Positions 11,473 through 21,484 of a stretch of DNA of 64,000 nt are shown here, piece by piece. Where the stretch lies: the NCBI GenBank assembly GCA_019915135.1, contig JAHLMK010000012.1, forward strand, positions 930,001-994,000. Reading direction: 5' to 3'. Origin of the DNA: Strobilurus pachycystidiatus (taxonomy: Eukaryota > Basidiomycota > Agaricomycetes > Agaricales > Physalacriaceae). Below the pieces are notes generated by a model that saw nothing but the letters and a program-made list of their open reading frames with translations, did not search any database and was not told where the DNA came from. The number at the start of each line of letters is the position of its first letter. Within the stretch, counting starts at the first letter, position 1. Both the position numbers and the translations under genes were made by a program.

Positions 11473-11834
11473 ATCTATGCACCTGTCTTGATGTCGTCGG
11501 GTGTTGGTCGAGCGAGGAGACAATTCTCCTAGTTCGAGGACCTTTGGTGAGGCGTCGGAACTTGTCGCGTTCGCGCGTCGCGATCGACTGATTGCAACGC
11601 GGTTCGTGGGATCGGGCCCTCGGCCCTGATCGCCGAGTGGTTGGGTTACCGCTTCCGCTGGGTGGGAGCCCTCTATTTCTCTTCGCGTTTTCCAGTTCGA
11701 CCTCCCCGAGGTTCTGAGGACCGTCTTTCGTTACGCGGGGCCCTGTCGAATTGCCTAATTATCTGAGTCCTGGGTTGTCCGTGCCGAATAAATGTTGTTT
11801 CCGAAAATGGGGGGGGCGCGTTGCGCGAAACCCA

Positions 11835-12791
11835 TCAGTCCTCTTTTTCGTCGAGGAAGAATACAACGTCGTCGACGTAGTGAATTTCGCGCCAGACGCT
11901 GTTGGAAGGGTTTCGAGCATTGCGTCTTTGTAAACGGGAACGACGTTGGAGTTCCTTTGAGAGAGGATTATAACGAACCACTCCATTACTAGTCAATGGT
12001 GATTCGATTGAGTATATCGGTTCGATGTGAAGTTCTCTGATGAACCCAGGGGACCGTATTCGTCGAAGGGGTTTCTCCAGGTAGCACTGGGAGAAATGGT
12101 GCAGGTGTCGTCGGGTTCGTCGTTGCGAGGCGGGGAGGTGTCCCCCGGATATCTGTGAGAATGTTGCCAGGGCAAGTGTATACCCTTTTACAAAGGAACG
12201 GAGGAGGGGCCAGTCCTCTACTGTTCGAGATATTTGGTGGACCACGTCCATTATCCGTAGTACCCTTCGTGCTACTTCTAGGTGGGGTGGTGTCCCCTCC
12301 TCTTCGTCGCGTAAGATCGTCACCTGAGAGGAGACATATCGGAGTTGGGAGAATAACCGGATGTCGGTTTGGTCGAGTGGATCGAGGGAGGGAGCTTCGT
12401 GCGAGGTGGTGCTGAGTACCAGAGTAGTTGTTGTGAACGGGCCTTGAGTTATTGATATGGTGTTGTACGGGCAGTAGGGAGACTTCGTCCTATTGTTACG
12501 ACCTGATCCCGCCGTGACAAGGACTCGCTCACGATGGCGCGCCTCTACGCTCCAACCGTGGCTTTCCTGCGGGCACAACACGCATATCTCCGGGACGCTT
12601 CCGTCCAGTCGCTTGGGAGGGATCGCGGAGGACCTCGACGGATGCTCCTCCGTATCGCCCAGAGAGTGAACACCCAGGAGACCCCGTCTCCTGGTGTCGC
12701 GCGCTTCATCGGACCCGATCCGAGATGTGGCGCATTGAGATCCTTCGTTCGAGGAGTGGGGGGCGATACCGGAGTCACCGAGGGAGGGCAT
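11835..12791 (-). CDS. LTR-initiated ORF of the retrotransposon, function unknown
   Basis: A 318-codon ORF starts at the first ATG of the predicted transcript, 77 nt after the presumed start site. It runs through U5, across the primer-binding site and on to a stop at 11835. The first 99 or so residues are LTR-encoded. The remainder is Arg/His/Leu-rich with no CCHC zinc knuckle, protease or polymerase motif. A gag-like role is possible by position (yeast Ty1 gag also starts inside its LTR) but not shown. The closing HYVDDVVFF resembles an RT active-site box only by chance, as no surrounding RT motifs exist. Confidence 0.4.
   Translation of the reverse strand: MPSLGDSGIAPHSSNEGSQCATSRIGSDEARDTRRRGLLGVHSLGDTEEHPSRSSAIPPKRLDGSVPEICVLCPQESHGWSVEARHRERVLVTAGSGRNNRTKSPYCPYNTISITQGPFTTTTLVLSTTSHEAPSLDPLDQTDIRLFSQLRYVSSQVTILRDEEEGTPPHLEVARRVLRIMDVVHQISRTVEDWPLLRSFVKGYTLALATFSQISGGHLPASQRRTRRHLHHFSQCYLEKPLRRIRSPGFIRELHIEPIYSIESPLTSNGVVRYNPLSKELQRRSRLQRRNARNPSNSVWREIHYVDDVVFFLDEKED
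12480..12491 (-). other. Primer-binding site complementary to the element's own RNA 5' end
   Basis: Read on the minus strand this is AGGACGAAGTCT, starting 2 nt after the LTR end. It is exactly complementary to AGACTTCGTCCT at 12868-12857 within the LTR, which the TATA box places at the RNA 5' end. No tRNA-like TGG start is present. The arrangement is the self-priming one known for Tf1/sushi-type Ty3/gypsy elements. Confidence 0.65.
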
Positions 12792-13376
12792 GGGGGGAGC
12801 CCTTGCTCAGAGGGAGTCAGAGTATCCGGCAAGAGAATGCGGAAGGAAACTTGATAAGGACGAAGTCTGACTATCTACTACAAAGAGCGTCTGTATTTAT
12901 ACGTCGACCTCTTGATGAATAACTCCTCTTCTCGAAGGTTCCGTCGGGAGCGCTCCCGACGCGTCGGGAGCGATGTGCTGCGGTAGCGCATGGTACCTTT
13001 GATCGAGCAAGGAAGGCGCGCTAGATCGAGCACCGCTGATTGGACGATGGGCGGGATAAGGCGGGATGAAGCGGGATAGGGCGGGCCGCCGCCCATGCCA
13101 TGCGGGACTGATCAGAAGATAGCGATCATTGAGTCATTCCTCGACCCAATGGGGCGTCGCTCGTACGGAGTGGCGGGAATCGAGGGAGGCGGCCGACGGA
13201 TGTGACGTTGGTCCGGCTAGCGAGGCGCGGCGAGGCGCGTAGGGATCTGATCGCGTTCCATCGGCAACTCCCGTGATGGCGCGACCTGTTCTTCGGGATA
13301 AGTTCTCTCCTGTGTGGCGCACCCAATCTATAGTTCGTGCGCGATCTCGTGACAGGTCCACGACCGAGTCATGACA
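12494..13376 (-). repeat. LTR (5' LTR in element orientation)
   Basis: This repeat drives transcription toward lower coordinates. The U3 part is about 13376-12869, with a TATA box at 12901-12894. R/U5 runs from about 12868 to 12494 and contains the first ATG of the transcript, at 12791. Confidence 0.85.
12894..12901 (-). promoter_or_regulatory. TATA box of the retrotransposon
   Basis: TATAAATA on the minus strand, with its first base 33 nt upstream of 12868. That base opens the segment complementary to the primer-binding site, which fixes the likely transcription start at or near 12868. Confidence 0.6.
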
Positions 13377-15094
13377 GCCTACATCGAACGACTACTCTCT
13401 CCTGCCTTATTAAATGATGATTATTGGGGGAATTTTGTCAATCGGGTGACCGTTTGGCTGCGAGGACGGTGAGATTCGTGTTTCCTGGGGTCGACCTATG
13501 CCATAACTCTTCCCAGACACCGATGGACCGCTGCCCTCATGATGGAATTGCTGCTGCACCGATTCCAAGCGCCTCATCGCCTCCTTGATACATTGCTACA
13601 CCGTTTTTCTAATTATACCCCTCATGATCAAGCTTACATCTTGGAAGAAAAGGACGTACGCGTAGAACTGGGGCCCTTCGAGCCTCTGGGATTTGACCTT
13701 GAGCTCAACAGGAGTAAGCGCAGCGATGTTCGTATGCTTGGAATGTGTTACTCATTGCTTGAAAGATAAAGTCTCATTCGCCACCGTCAGCGACAGCCTC
13801 ATAAACACTTTGGTCTGTCCAAAAATACCGCTGGTCTTTGGTCGTGATAGAATACGTGTAGTCAACGTCGGTCTCGGTCGCTTCAGTGACGGTGCTCTGG
13901 AGTGCGTCGTTGTCGACGAGGTAATTCCTTTGCTTGCTGCAGCGTCGTGGTTTGTGAAGCTGCGACGCTTGTTCTGCGATCCAGAGGTGTACCTCTTCGG
14001 AAATTATCGACCCTACAGGAATGCACTGGGCGTCGCGAAATTCGTCGCCCTTCGTCTGTTGCATGCCTTCAGCGATGATCAGGCACTTGCGGACATCTTG
14101 TCATTTCCCCGTGGCGCACCTTCTTGGGCTGAACAGCTCTCATGGCTGGTGCGTTTGGAGAAAGACTTCAAAGGCGACATTCTTGCCAAGCGATATCGCT
14201 ACGCGCCTGGCACATACGCGGAGCATCTTACAGTTTCGACGGATAACAAGACCACCGAAGCTTGGATTCGAGACGGCAGCACGGTATTCTGTTTGCACAG
14301 TGACATCTCCTCGCCAACGTCGCCGACGCTGCTTTTTGCTGTGCAGATGGCGGATGGGTCCACATGCTGGATTGCGCTACAGGTCCTGTTGGTTGACTCT
14401 GACCTTGTGTTGTCAGAGCTTTCGACGCTGCTGAAAGACTGGGATCCCACCTTGATGTTCAAGGATGTTAGTAGGCCCTTCCCATCTTTTGGATTCTGCA
14501 TCCACGAGTGACTATGCTCTAGACGACGTCTGCCACATCGGAGAAAGAGGCATCGGAGAAAGATGCATCGGAAAAAGATACATCGGAGGAGGTCGCTGTA
14601 GAGGTGGCGTACTTCATGCTTCCGTCACGAGCAACTCTAACCAGAAGTCAGGGCGACGAGGATAATTGCGCATACGACGTGCTACCAGGGCGTCGTAAGG
14701 ACCTCGGAAAACACTCTGTCCTACGAGTCGTAGCCCCAGTCTACGCCGAAGTGGGGATGCTTGAGATTGACGCGGTGGAGGAACCGAACTTCGCCCTTCT
14801 TGAGGTGCGATGGCTCAGTTCGGCACGCGTTTCACCGGAAAGCCTTCGTCAAGATGTTGCTGTCAATTTCACAGGAATACCGGCAGCATAATAGACTGCC
14901 CGATTTCCTATAATTCACAATGTAAGTCCTTTCAGTATACAGGCTCGTCATTACCCTCTTCGTTTGTAACAATAACATCGCTTTATCAACCAAAATGTGC
15001 CGTTCTGAGACACCAACCCAAAAGCTGCGATCCGGTCATTAAATGTATGAGGACTCGTATTCAGTCCTTTCATCCAGAAAGAGATGTACAATTG

Positions 15095-16759
15095 TTAAGA
15101 CATGTCGACATCCTGATCGCCATCTTCTCTCGGAGCACCTCTGACAACCGAGTTGATCAACTCTCTTCGAATCTCGGGACCAATCTGGGCATGCGGTGTC
15201 GCGCGTACGACATCCAACAGCGCGTCCTTCTGGTCTGGAGTGAGATCAGAAGCGTACCTATCAGAAGGTTAAGAAATGCACTGGAACACAGGAAAAGATT
15301 CACTGACCGCTGGGCGAAGACGAGAAGGCTTTGGTGCCACAGCACCGGAAGCCGGTCAGCGTCGCCACGTTTACTCGCCTTGTATGTGTTCGACAGGCGG
15401 ATGAAGTGGAAGACGAGCGCATCGACCACTTTGTAGGGTAGTTCGAACTTCTTGTCGATGAGGACACGGATGAAGAGAGAGTTGGGGCCGGTGTAGTCCA
15501 TCTCTGCTATCCGCAGAAGGGCCGCCGATGCATGGAGGACAGGTATCTTTGTTCGTGCGAGGATGGAAGCGATGATGGCTGCCTCTTTTAGGGTACATCC
15601 ATCCTATTCGACGTTAGAGAACGGCTTTACGATAACAACACAAGCACTTACGTCTAGCATGGGAAATATGATTCCTTTGAAGAACGCGCCAGGTTTGTAC
15701 AAGGCTCGCTTCAGCGCAGCATAGTAGTGTACACTCAACTTCTTGTTCTCCTGTATGTCGGTGCGAATGGCGTCTAGAACCACTTTGCTCAGGAAGAGCT
15801 GCGCCTGGTCGGGCTTCATGTTTGAGATGAATATCTTCGTCGCGGCACGGCAGGCATGTGGGGACCACTCTTCCGGTGCAGTAAGAGCAAGCATGCGCGC
15901 CCATGCAGGTAAAGACGGAATAACTTTGAAGATTTTTGGGAGGGGTCCGGACTTGTATTTGTGGAGAAAAAGACCGAGTCTGAGTGCACCGTTTAGGCGG
16001 TAGATGATAGACGAGTGGTGAGATCATACTTGGTATACGCCTCTACCACCCTAGGATCCAACCCAAGAGCTGGGTCCATATTTGACGGATCTATAGGCGG
16101 TTAGCATGCATCGGTGGCAGAACATTCCAGCATACCTTGCTTCATTTTTTGTATGACCGCTGCATTTTGTGAATCAGACTCGGCACTGTTCAATTTGGCA
16201 AAAATCATGTCCGCTAGGGTTTGTCGCTGGCCTGAGTTTGCGGGAAGGAGGGAGTCGAGGGCTTCCATGTCGCCTTCGTCAATTTCCTAGTGTCCCATGT
16301 CAGTAGAATACTGATTGCCGCGTAGCAGTTTGACGCACAAATATCTCCTCAACTTCTTCGTCAACATCTTCCATGTCATCTTCGTCACTTTCTGCGTCGT
16401 CGTCGTCGTGTAATCTGTTCATCCGAGGCCGTTGAAAAGCAGTGGGTGCATCGACCGGGTCGTCTTCATCGTCATCATCTAATCCCAGTTCTTCCCTCTG
16501 ATCCCGTGCGAGCTCGAAGATACGCTTCGAAGTTTTGGGATCCAGAATGACCTGGAAAAAATAAGCTATACGATGCACCTCATGTTAAGAAGAGGATACC
16601 CACTTCATCATCCTCATTGTCGGCGTTTTTCATACTCGATTTGCGCCTCTTTCCTGCCTTGGAAATGCGTCCATACTTTGCCTCTGCCTCGTCCCCTTCG
16701 AGCTCGACATGGAGGGGGTCGTGGCGTGACTTTCCTGTAGCTTTTGGTGCGCGGCCCAT
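15095..16759 (-). CDS. ENP1: Bystin (small-subunit ribosome biogenesis factor)
   Basis: Bystin/Enp1 is a nucleolar factor needed for 40S subunit maturation and pre-rRNA processing. The start ATG at 16759 gives [20 protein letters not shown], the typical N-terminus. An acidic stretch ([24 protein letters not shown]) follows, as usual. The conserved C-terminal helical domain includes [20 protein letters not shown], the [21 protein letters not shown] block and [16 protein letters not shown]. It ends DQDVDMS at 15095. At least six short introns were seen, e.g. after NEDDE and after EEIF. It lies between copies B and C, convergent with B. This is a conserved single-copy-type gene inside the island. 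Confidence 0.93.
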
Positions 16760-17755
16760 GATAGTGATCGTCAAAAATTTTGATCGACTCTTTGCCGGCC
16801 AAACGCCGGACCGATCCGCCGACCTTTCCACTCAAATTGAACGCTCATGGTACGCCACAGTCGACCAAGAGCTGCTCGGTTCTACCCGGCTTCTATCTTA
16901 CAGGACTCTGACAAACGTCCCGAAAACTTCAATCAAAGCATGAGCCGACAGAGCTATTCATGCAGGACTACCCCATCTTGCACAACAATACCCTACCATA
17001 CCGAGCTATCGTCCTTGAAACGCGTCGTATGGCCGGCCTGTGTGAGCAACCAGAGAAAATGATGCCATAAGCTATCTCCGCTGATATCGCTACAGTGAGA
17101 ACAACACTTGTGCTCTCAATTCGGAAATGTGGCGTTCAATCGTTCGAATCAGGTTCTCTTTGTCTTCGCGCGCCGAGGTAACTGTCAGTTTCCTTGACAT
17201 TGCTTCTTCTGACGTTTTATTGAATAGATTATCAGCTAGCGTCCTGACGACCCCATCAGGAGAAAGTCCTTTGTGGGGCACGATGTACACGCAGGCCAAC
17301 GTGACAGAAAACCGTCCTCGGACAAGCGCACTAGTGAATCTGCTATCTGCTACGGATATAACCGCCTTCTTGCTTTGACGCCGCTGCGAAAGACTGGGTA
17401 TCGTTCTTTTTCATTCCAGAGCTGCGAAGGCGAGGCAGCGCCGTAGGGGCTCCCCTCCTGTCTATTGTCCCCAAGACGGGACAATGTCCCGGAAATGAAT
17501 GTTGTTGCCATCATATCCCACTCCGTGTCGAATCTCTACAATTGGGTGTGAATGTATTGGACTCACACTGGACTCACAGCTGTTGTTTTTCGCTGATGGG
17601 TTGATACAGACCTGTCGAATCAAACGGTTCGTTGCTCCATTTGATCGCTCTTTTGTTGCACGTCGCCGTCCTAGTTTGAGCGTTCCAGTGCTATTGTACT
17701 GGTTATGGCTCGATGCATTCGCCTGGGATGTTTCACGTTCGATTAGGTTCGTGAG
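16760..17755. other. Intergenic region between bystin and copy C
   Basis: About 1 kb without a confident gene. A minus-strand open frame ending at 17090 (containing SVTLACVYIVPHKGLSPDGV and a possible coiled coil) has no clear in-frame start or upstream exon. It could be a small gene or a remnant. The right end holds the copy C promoter. Confidence 0.4.
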
Positions 17756-17763
17756 TATAAAAG
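17756..17763 (+). promoter_or_regulatory. TATA box upstream of copy C
   Basis: TATAAAAG lies 59 nt before the ATG at 17822, followed by a pyrimidine-rich leader (TTTATCATCTCTCGTTTTCT). The spacing is suitable for a short 5' UTR and suggests a regulated TATA-type promoter. Confidence 0.5.
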
Positions 17764-17821
17764 CCTCCTCAAGATCCCTTGTTCGGTATCCCTTACTTTA
17801 TCATCTCTCGTTTTCTCCTAG

Positions 17822-20800
17822 ATGGCGACACATACCAGCGCGACTCCTACGTCCAACGGCGCGGCAGATCACATTACTTACATGAACATCGACGATTCTG
17901 GTGGTCAGGACGTTGTAATGGACGATGTGCATAACGGACCCACCGTCAACGGGAATCCCAATGCTAGTGACATCCTTGGGTGGATCAACCTCCTTTGTGA
18001 ACACTTAGGCCCGCAATATGAACCTTCGACTTGCGCGGCTCTCATTGACGCCGTTTACACAAAGAAAGGCATGAGCCTACCCGCGTTACTTCAGGACGTG
18101 CCAATCACTAGAAACTCGAGTAAGTCAATTCTTCCGCGTTTTTTTTTCCTGTTCTGACTGCCCGATAGTTCTGCATATGCTCAAAACCATCTCATTTGAT
18201 TTGACGAAGGACCTTGAATCTGCCGCCGATAGCAAGGTTACGGATTCTAGGAGCGTCAATGAGCGACTCAAAGACTACTTGAATTTGAACTCCATACCGT
18301 CAGCTTTGCGCAAATTGGCCAGTGGGGAAATCGGTTTGACCCACTGGCCATCAATTCCAAAGCCGACGCAAGTCTATCAGGACTCATCGATTTCCAGGAC
18401 GGAGAATGACCAGGATGCGTCAGCTTCGACGGTGCTGGTGGATGGCGAGGATATATCGCCTCCACGTCCGAAGTCGTCACCGTGTGCAGACCATCTTCGG
18501 AGCTTAGGATTGTTCCAGATCGGCGATTCGGGGTTGCCCAGTCTCCTGCTCCATAAGTTGGGTGAGGAGTTCCTGGATTCCGAGACGAAGAGACGAGCCA
18601 AGAACTTGTTCAAGTTCGAGTCTGGAACAAAACATCGGTTCGTGACTGATGTTGCTTCCTCGTCTCGACGGCTTATGTGTTGAGTATAGATACTTCATCA
18701 ACGCCTCGGGGTCTGGCAAAACCAGACTATGTCTTGAGGCCTTGTGTACTCGATATGGGATGTACTTCACCTGTGCCAACCCGCGCGGACTGACGTCGCT
18801 GGCGGTTATGCCTTCTGTGTGCCTAGCTGCGGATATTGGTTCCTCCGACATCTCAGCAGTCCACTTGACTTTGAGAGATTCAACGCCCGGGTTTGCTCAG
18901 GACTTGAAGTCGGTCACGAATACGGCTCTACGTTCTCAACTCTACAGTCAAAATCGGGACATCGCTCATGAACACCTGTTAAGGGTTATAGTAGCCCGGG
19001 TGTTTATCTTCTCCGCTTTCCTGGAAGCTGCATCGTCGATCGCGTCTGCCACTGGGAAGAAAATTAATAACCCAACCTTTTGCAGAGCTTGGATGTATCT
19101 TCAGGTCCAGCCTCATATTCTTCTCGAGGATTCCTCCCGAGATGTTTTCCAGGAGATTATTGCAGAGTTACAATCGGCGGACAAGGTGCAGTTGAAAAGG
19201 CTATATCACAGTAACTGTGGAAACATTTTCAGCAAACTTGGTGCCTCTGATTCTTGCTTGCCAACCGTCATCGACGAGGCACAGGAGAGTTTGCACCAAC
19301 TCGAAAATTCATTCCTATCTGGGGTAAACCCCGATGACACCCGTCCTTTGCTTCGGGAACTGCTGGCGGTTTGGATGTCATTGACCTCGAAGACTGTGCA
19401 GCTCAATCTTGTGGTGACTGGCACCGGTCTTTCCTTGGAGGAGGTCGCATCCAAGACGGGCTCTACGATGGCCAAGGGTGAAGCGACTCACACAGGCTGG
19501 GGTAAGCGAATAGAGACTGGCTCATTCGATGACAAGGAACGACAACAAAAATATGCCGCGCAATATCTCCCCAAAAGCATGCTCAATTCCGAGCATGGTA
19601 AAATTTTACTTCTCCGAATGTGGCGCTGGTTACGTGGCAGGTATGGATTTGATGGTTTGTGTCATAGTTTGTGTTGATCTGAGCCTTTAGACATCGGTTC
19701 ACGGCCAGTTTTATTCAATTCCTGCTTGCCCACTCTGCAGTGGATGATGGTTACACTGCAAATGTGATGCTCAACAAATTCATATATGGAATGGGCGGTT
19801 TCCATCCGACTGATCATTCAGTGTATCCCTCCTGTGAGAAGGGTGACAGCGCAATTTTGTCACTGCGAAGAATTGACTTCTCCAGAGTGCGTGAGTACGT
19901 CTCCTCTAAAATGTGTACTTTTCCTGAAGGGCCCGTCAACAGGTAACACCAACCTAACCCTACTCCGCCAGGCAGCCTACAAGTACTTCACACGTGGTTC
20001 GGTACTTGATCCTTTTGATATGGAGTCTGGTTTACTCCTGGAGATCGGTCTGGGTCGACTCGTAGAGGCGTCTGGGAAGAAGATCAAGATATATGAGCCG
20101 TTCATACTCATGGCAGCTTTCACCTGGCTCAACTCATCCGCCCACCAACGCATTAATCACTCAGATCTCGAGAGTCCTTTTGCTCACCCTCTCTTCTGGC
20201 AACTTGCATCCGAAATTAGAGTCGAGACACCGCATGACAACAAGTTCGAAAATCTGATGGCCTACTACTTCACTCAGGTTTTTTCTCCCTCATCGCGCGC
20301 CCTCCTCTCAGAAGTTTTCAACCTTGGCTCACACACACACCTGGGCAAATTTCGCGGTCTACTTGTGTCTCGGTGTCTGCCCGCGGAGGTTGATGGAGAA
20401 CTCGAAGGAACATTCGACTTCCCTCCTTCACCGTCGAATGACCCCTCTTATGCCGGTCCACTTGGGTCTAACCTTGTCACGGAAATGGATGATTTTGTGC
20501 GCCATGGTTCAATGGATGCTGCCCCCATTGCCTTTCCGGCCAAGACGATGGGCCCCGATCTCATGTTCCTACTCAAACTGGAGCACTCTGATCTTGACTC
20601 TGATCATGAGGAGTGCTCGTCCTCCGATGCATCTGATGGTTCTGAGCCATCTGATGATTCTGCGCCATCATTCAGTTACTTGTGGGTGGCCGTTCAAGCG
20701 AAACTGCGCACAACGGCGTCTGTGAGTGGACAGGCCCTCGTGCATGCTCTTGGCACCGCAACGCCGAAGTTCTTTTGGCTTCGCAAACCGGGAAAGGTCG

Positions 20801-21414
20801 AGGTGAGTTGTACTACCTTCTGTATGCATTGTCACGTGGCTCATGTCGAGCAACAGACTGAGAAAGCGGCAGCGACGGATGATAAAACGAAGATAGTGAA
20901 TACGGACAGTGGTCACAGCAAGAACGAAGCCATATTGAAATCTTTGGAGAAGACCCGATCGATTAATGGACCAGCATGCGGGAAATATGGTGTTCTGCGC
21001 GTGGTGGCGAACTTTCCGACGACCGTTCAGATCGAAAAACTCAAAGCGGCTGACCGTGAAGGAAACCTTCCCGTTGCAGCTGCAGGACCTCCAATGAACT
21101 CTTCAGTCGGCGCTGGGTCCACTGAAGTTGACGATCCTCCGACTTCCGGTACTTCGGTAGAAACGTTGACAGTCGACGCCCCCAGCGGCACTTCCAATCA
21201 TGCTCCAGTCAACGCTTCACTCGAGGTTTCGGATGACACTCACCCATTGGCTACTATCAACATCGAATTCATGGAGGGATTCACATTCGAAACGGTCCCG
21301 CGTGGGGCGTTCGATATGATCCGGAGATTCCACCTCGAGCATAACAAGCGCGAGGCTTCTCTTGATTTCGATCTAGACGTCACGAAGCCACCGTCGAAGA
21401 GAACAAAGAATTAA
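17822..21414 (+). CDS. Copy C: P-loop NTPase with intact-looking REase domain (Crinkler/RHS-like)
   Basis: Exons: 17822-18119, 18169-18637, 18690-19640, 19691-19890 and 19943-21414. A further stop-free 54-nt GT-AG segment (20803-20856) matches an intron in copy A, so it is probably spliced. The product is about 1,100 residues. Walker A is FINASGSGKTR (near residue 262), Walker B TVIDEAQ, a strand end VVTGTGLS, and the NTPase closes at WRWLRGRHRFTASF. The C-terminal domain has KIYEPFILMAAF, FENLMAYYF, GPDLMFLL and LWVAVQAKL, the E...D...QxK pattern of PD-(D/E)xK nucleases. It then has GKYGVLRVVANF, a Ser/Thr/Pro-rich stretch, and a basic end (KPPSKRTKN) that looks like a nuclear localisation signal. 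All joins are in frame and no disabling change was seen, so this is the best candidate for an active member. Confidence 0.8.
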
Positions 21415-21484
21415 CGACTTCACCGTACAGATTGATTGCTAGACGAATTTTACACGTACGCAGAGCTGTGATTTGGAAATGATA

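Larger units (their letters stand above)
8864..13376 (-). mobile_element. Non-autonomous LTR retrotransposon, probably Tf1/sushi-like self-priming
   Basis: Two 883 bp direct repeats (8864-9746 and 12494-13376) bound 2,747 bp. They begin TGTTACGACC and end GTCATGACA. The host pentamer GCCTA is duplicated at 8859-8863 and 13377-13381. Orientation is minus: a purine-rich tract abuts the LTR at 9747-9759, and a primer-binding site lies 2 bp inside the other LTR (12480-12491). No reverse transcriptase, RNase H, integrase or protease was recognised, so it must rely on proteins from another element. The LTRs appear identical on inspection, which points to a recent insertion. It interrupts copy B inside its NTPase-coding exon. 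Confidence 0.85.
7461..14891 (+). pseudogene. Copy B: NTPase-REase-like gene split by an LTR retrotransposon
   Basis: Exons as I read them: 7461-7671 (N-terminal domain starting MYSELYKRF), 7725-8052, 8103-8863 (P-loop FLVNVSGAGKTR, Walker B YIVVDEAN), then 4.5 kb of retrotransposon, the same exon resuming at 13382 to 13468 (ending WLRGR), 13517-13713, 13766-14470 and 14523-14891. The coding sequence lines up with copies D to G across the insertion once one 5-bp duplication is discounted. There is also a reading-frame change between 8232 and 8250. The REase-like domain has GRDRIRVVNVGLGRF, FAVQ and WIALQVLL, so the nuclease lysine is absent. The last exon encodes four acidic SEK(D/E) repeats, then LGKHSVLRVVAPV, and lacks the basic tail of some siblings. 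The gene cannot make a full protein as it stands. Confidence 0.75.

Noticed and set aside
11835..11880. HYVDDVVFF at the end of the LTR-initiated ORF, resembling the reverse transcriptase YxDD box
   Set aside because: None of the other RT motifs flank it, and the ORF ends a few codons later, so it is taken as coincidence.
17090..17392. Minus-strand frame with coiled-coil-like end between bystin and copy C
   Set aside because: No in-frame start and no convincing upstream exon; recorded as possible but not called as a gene.
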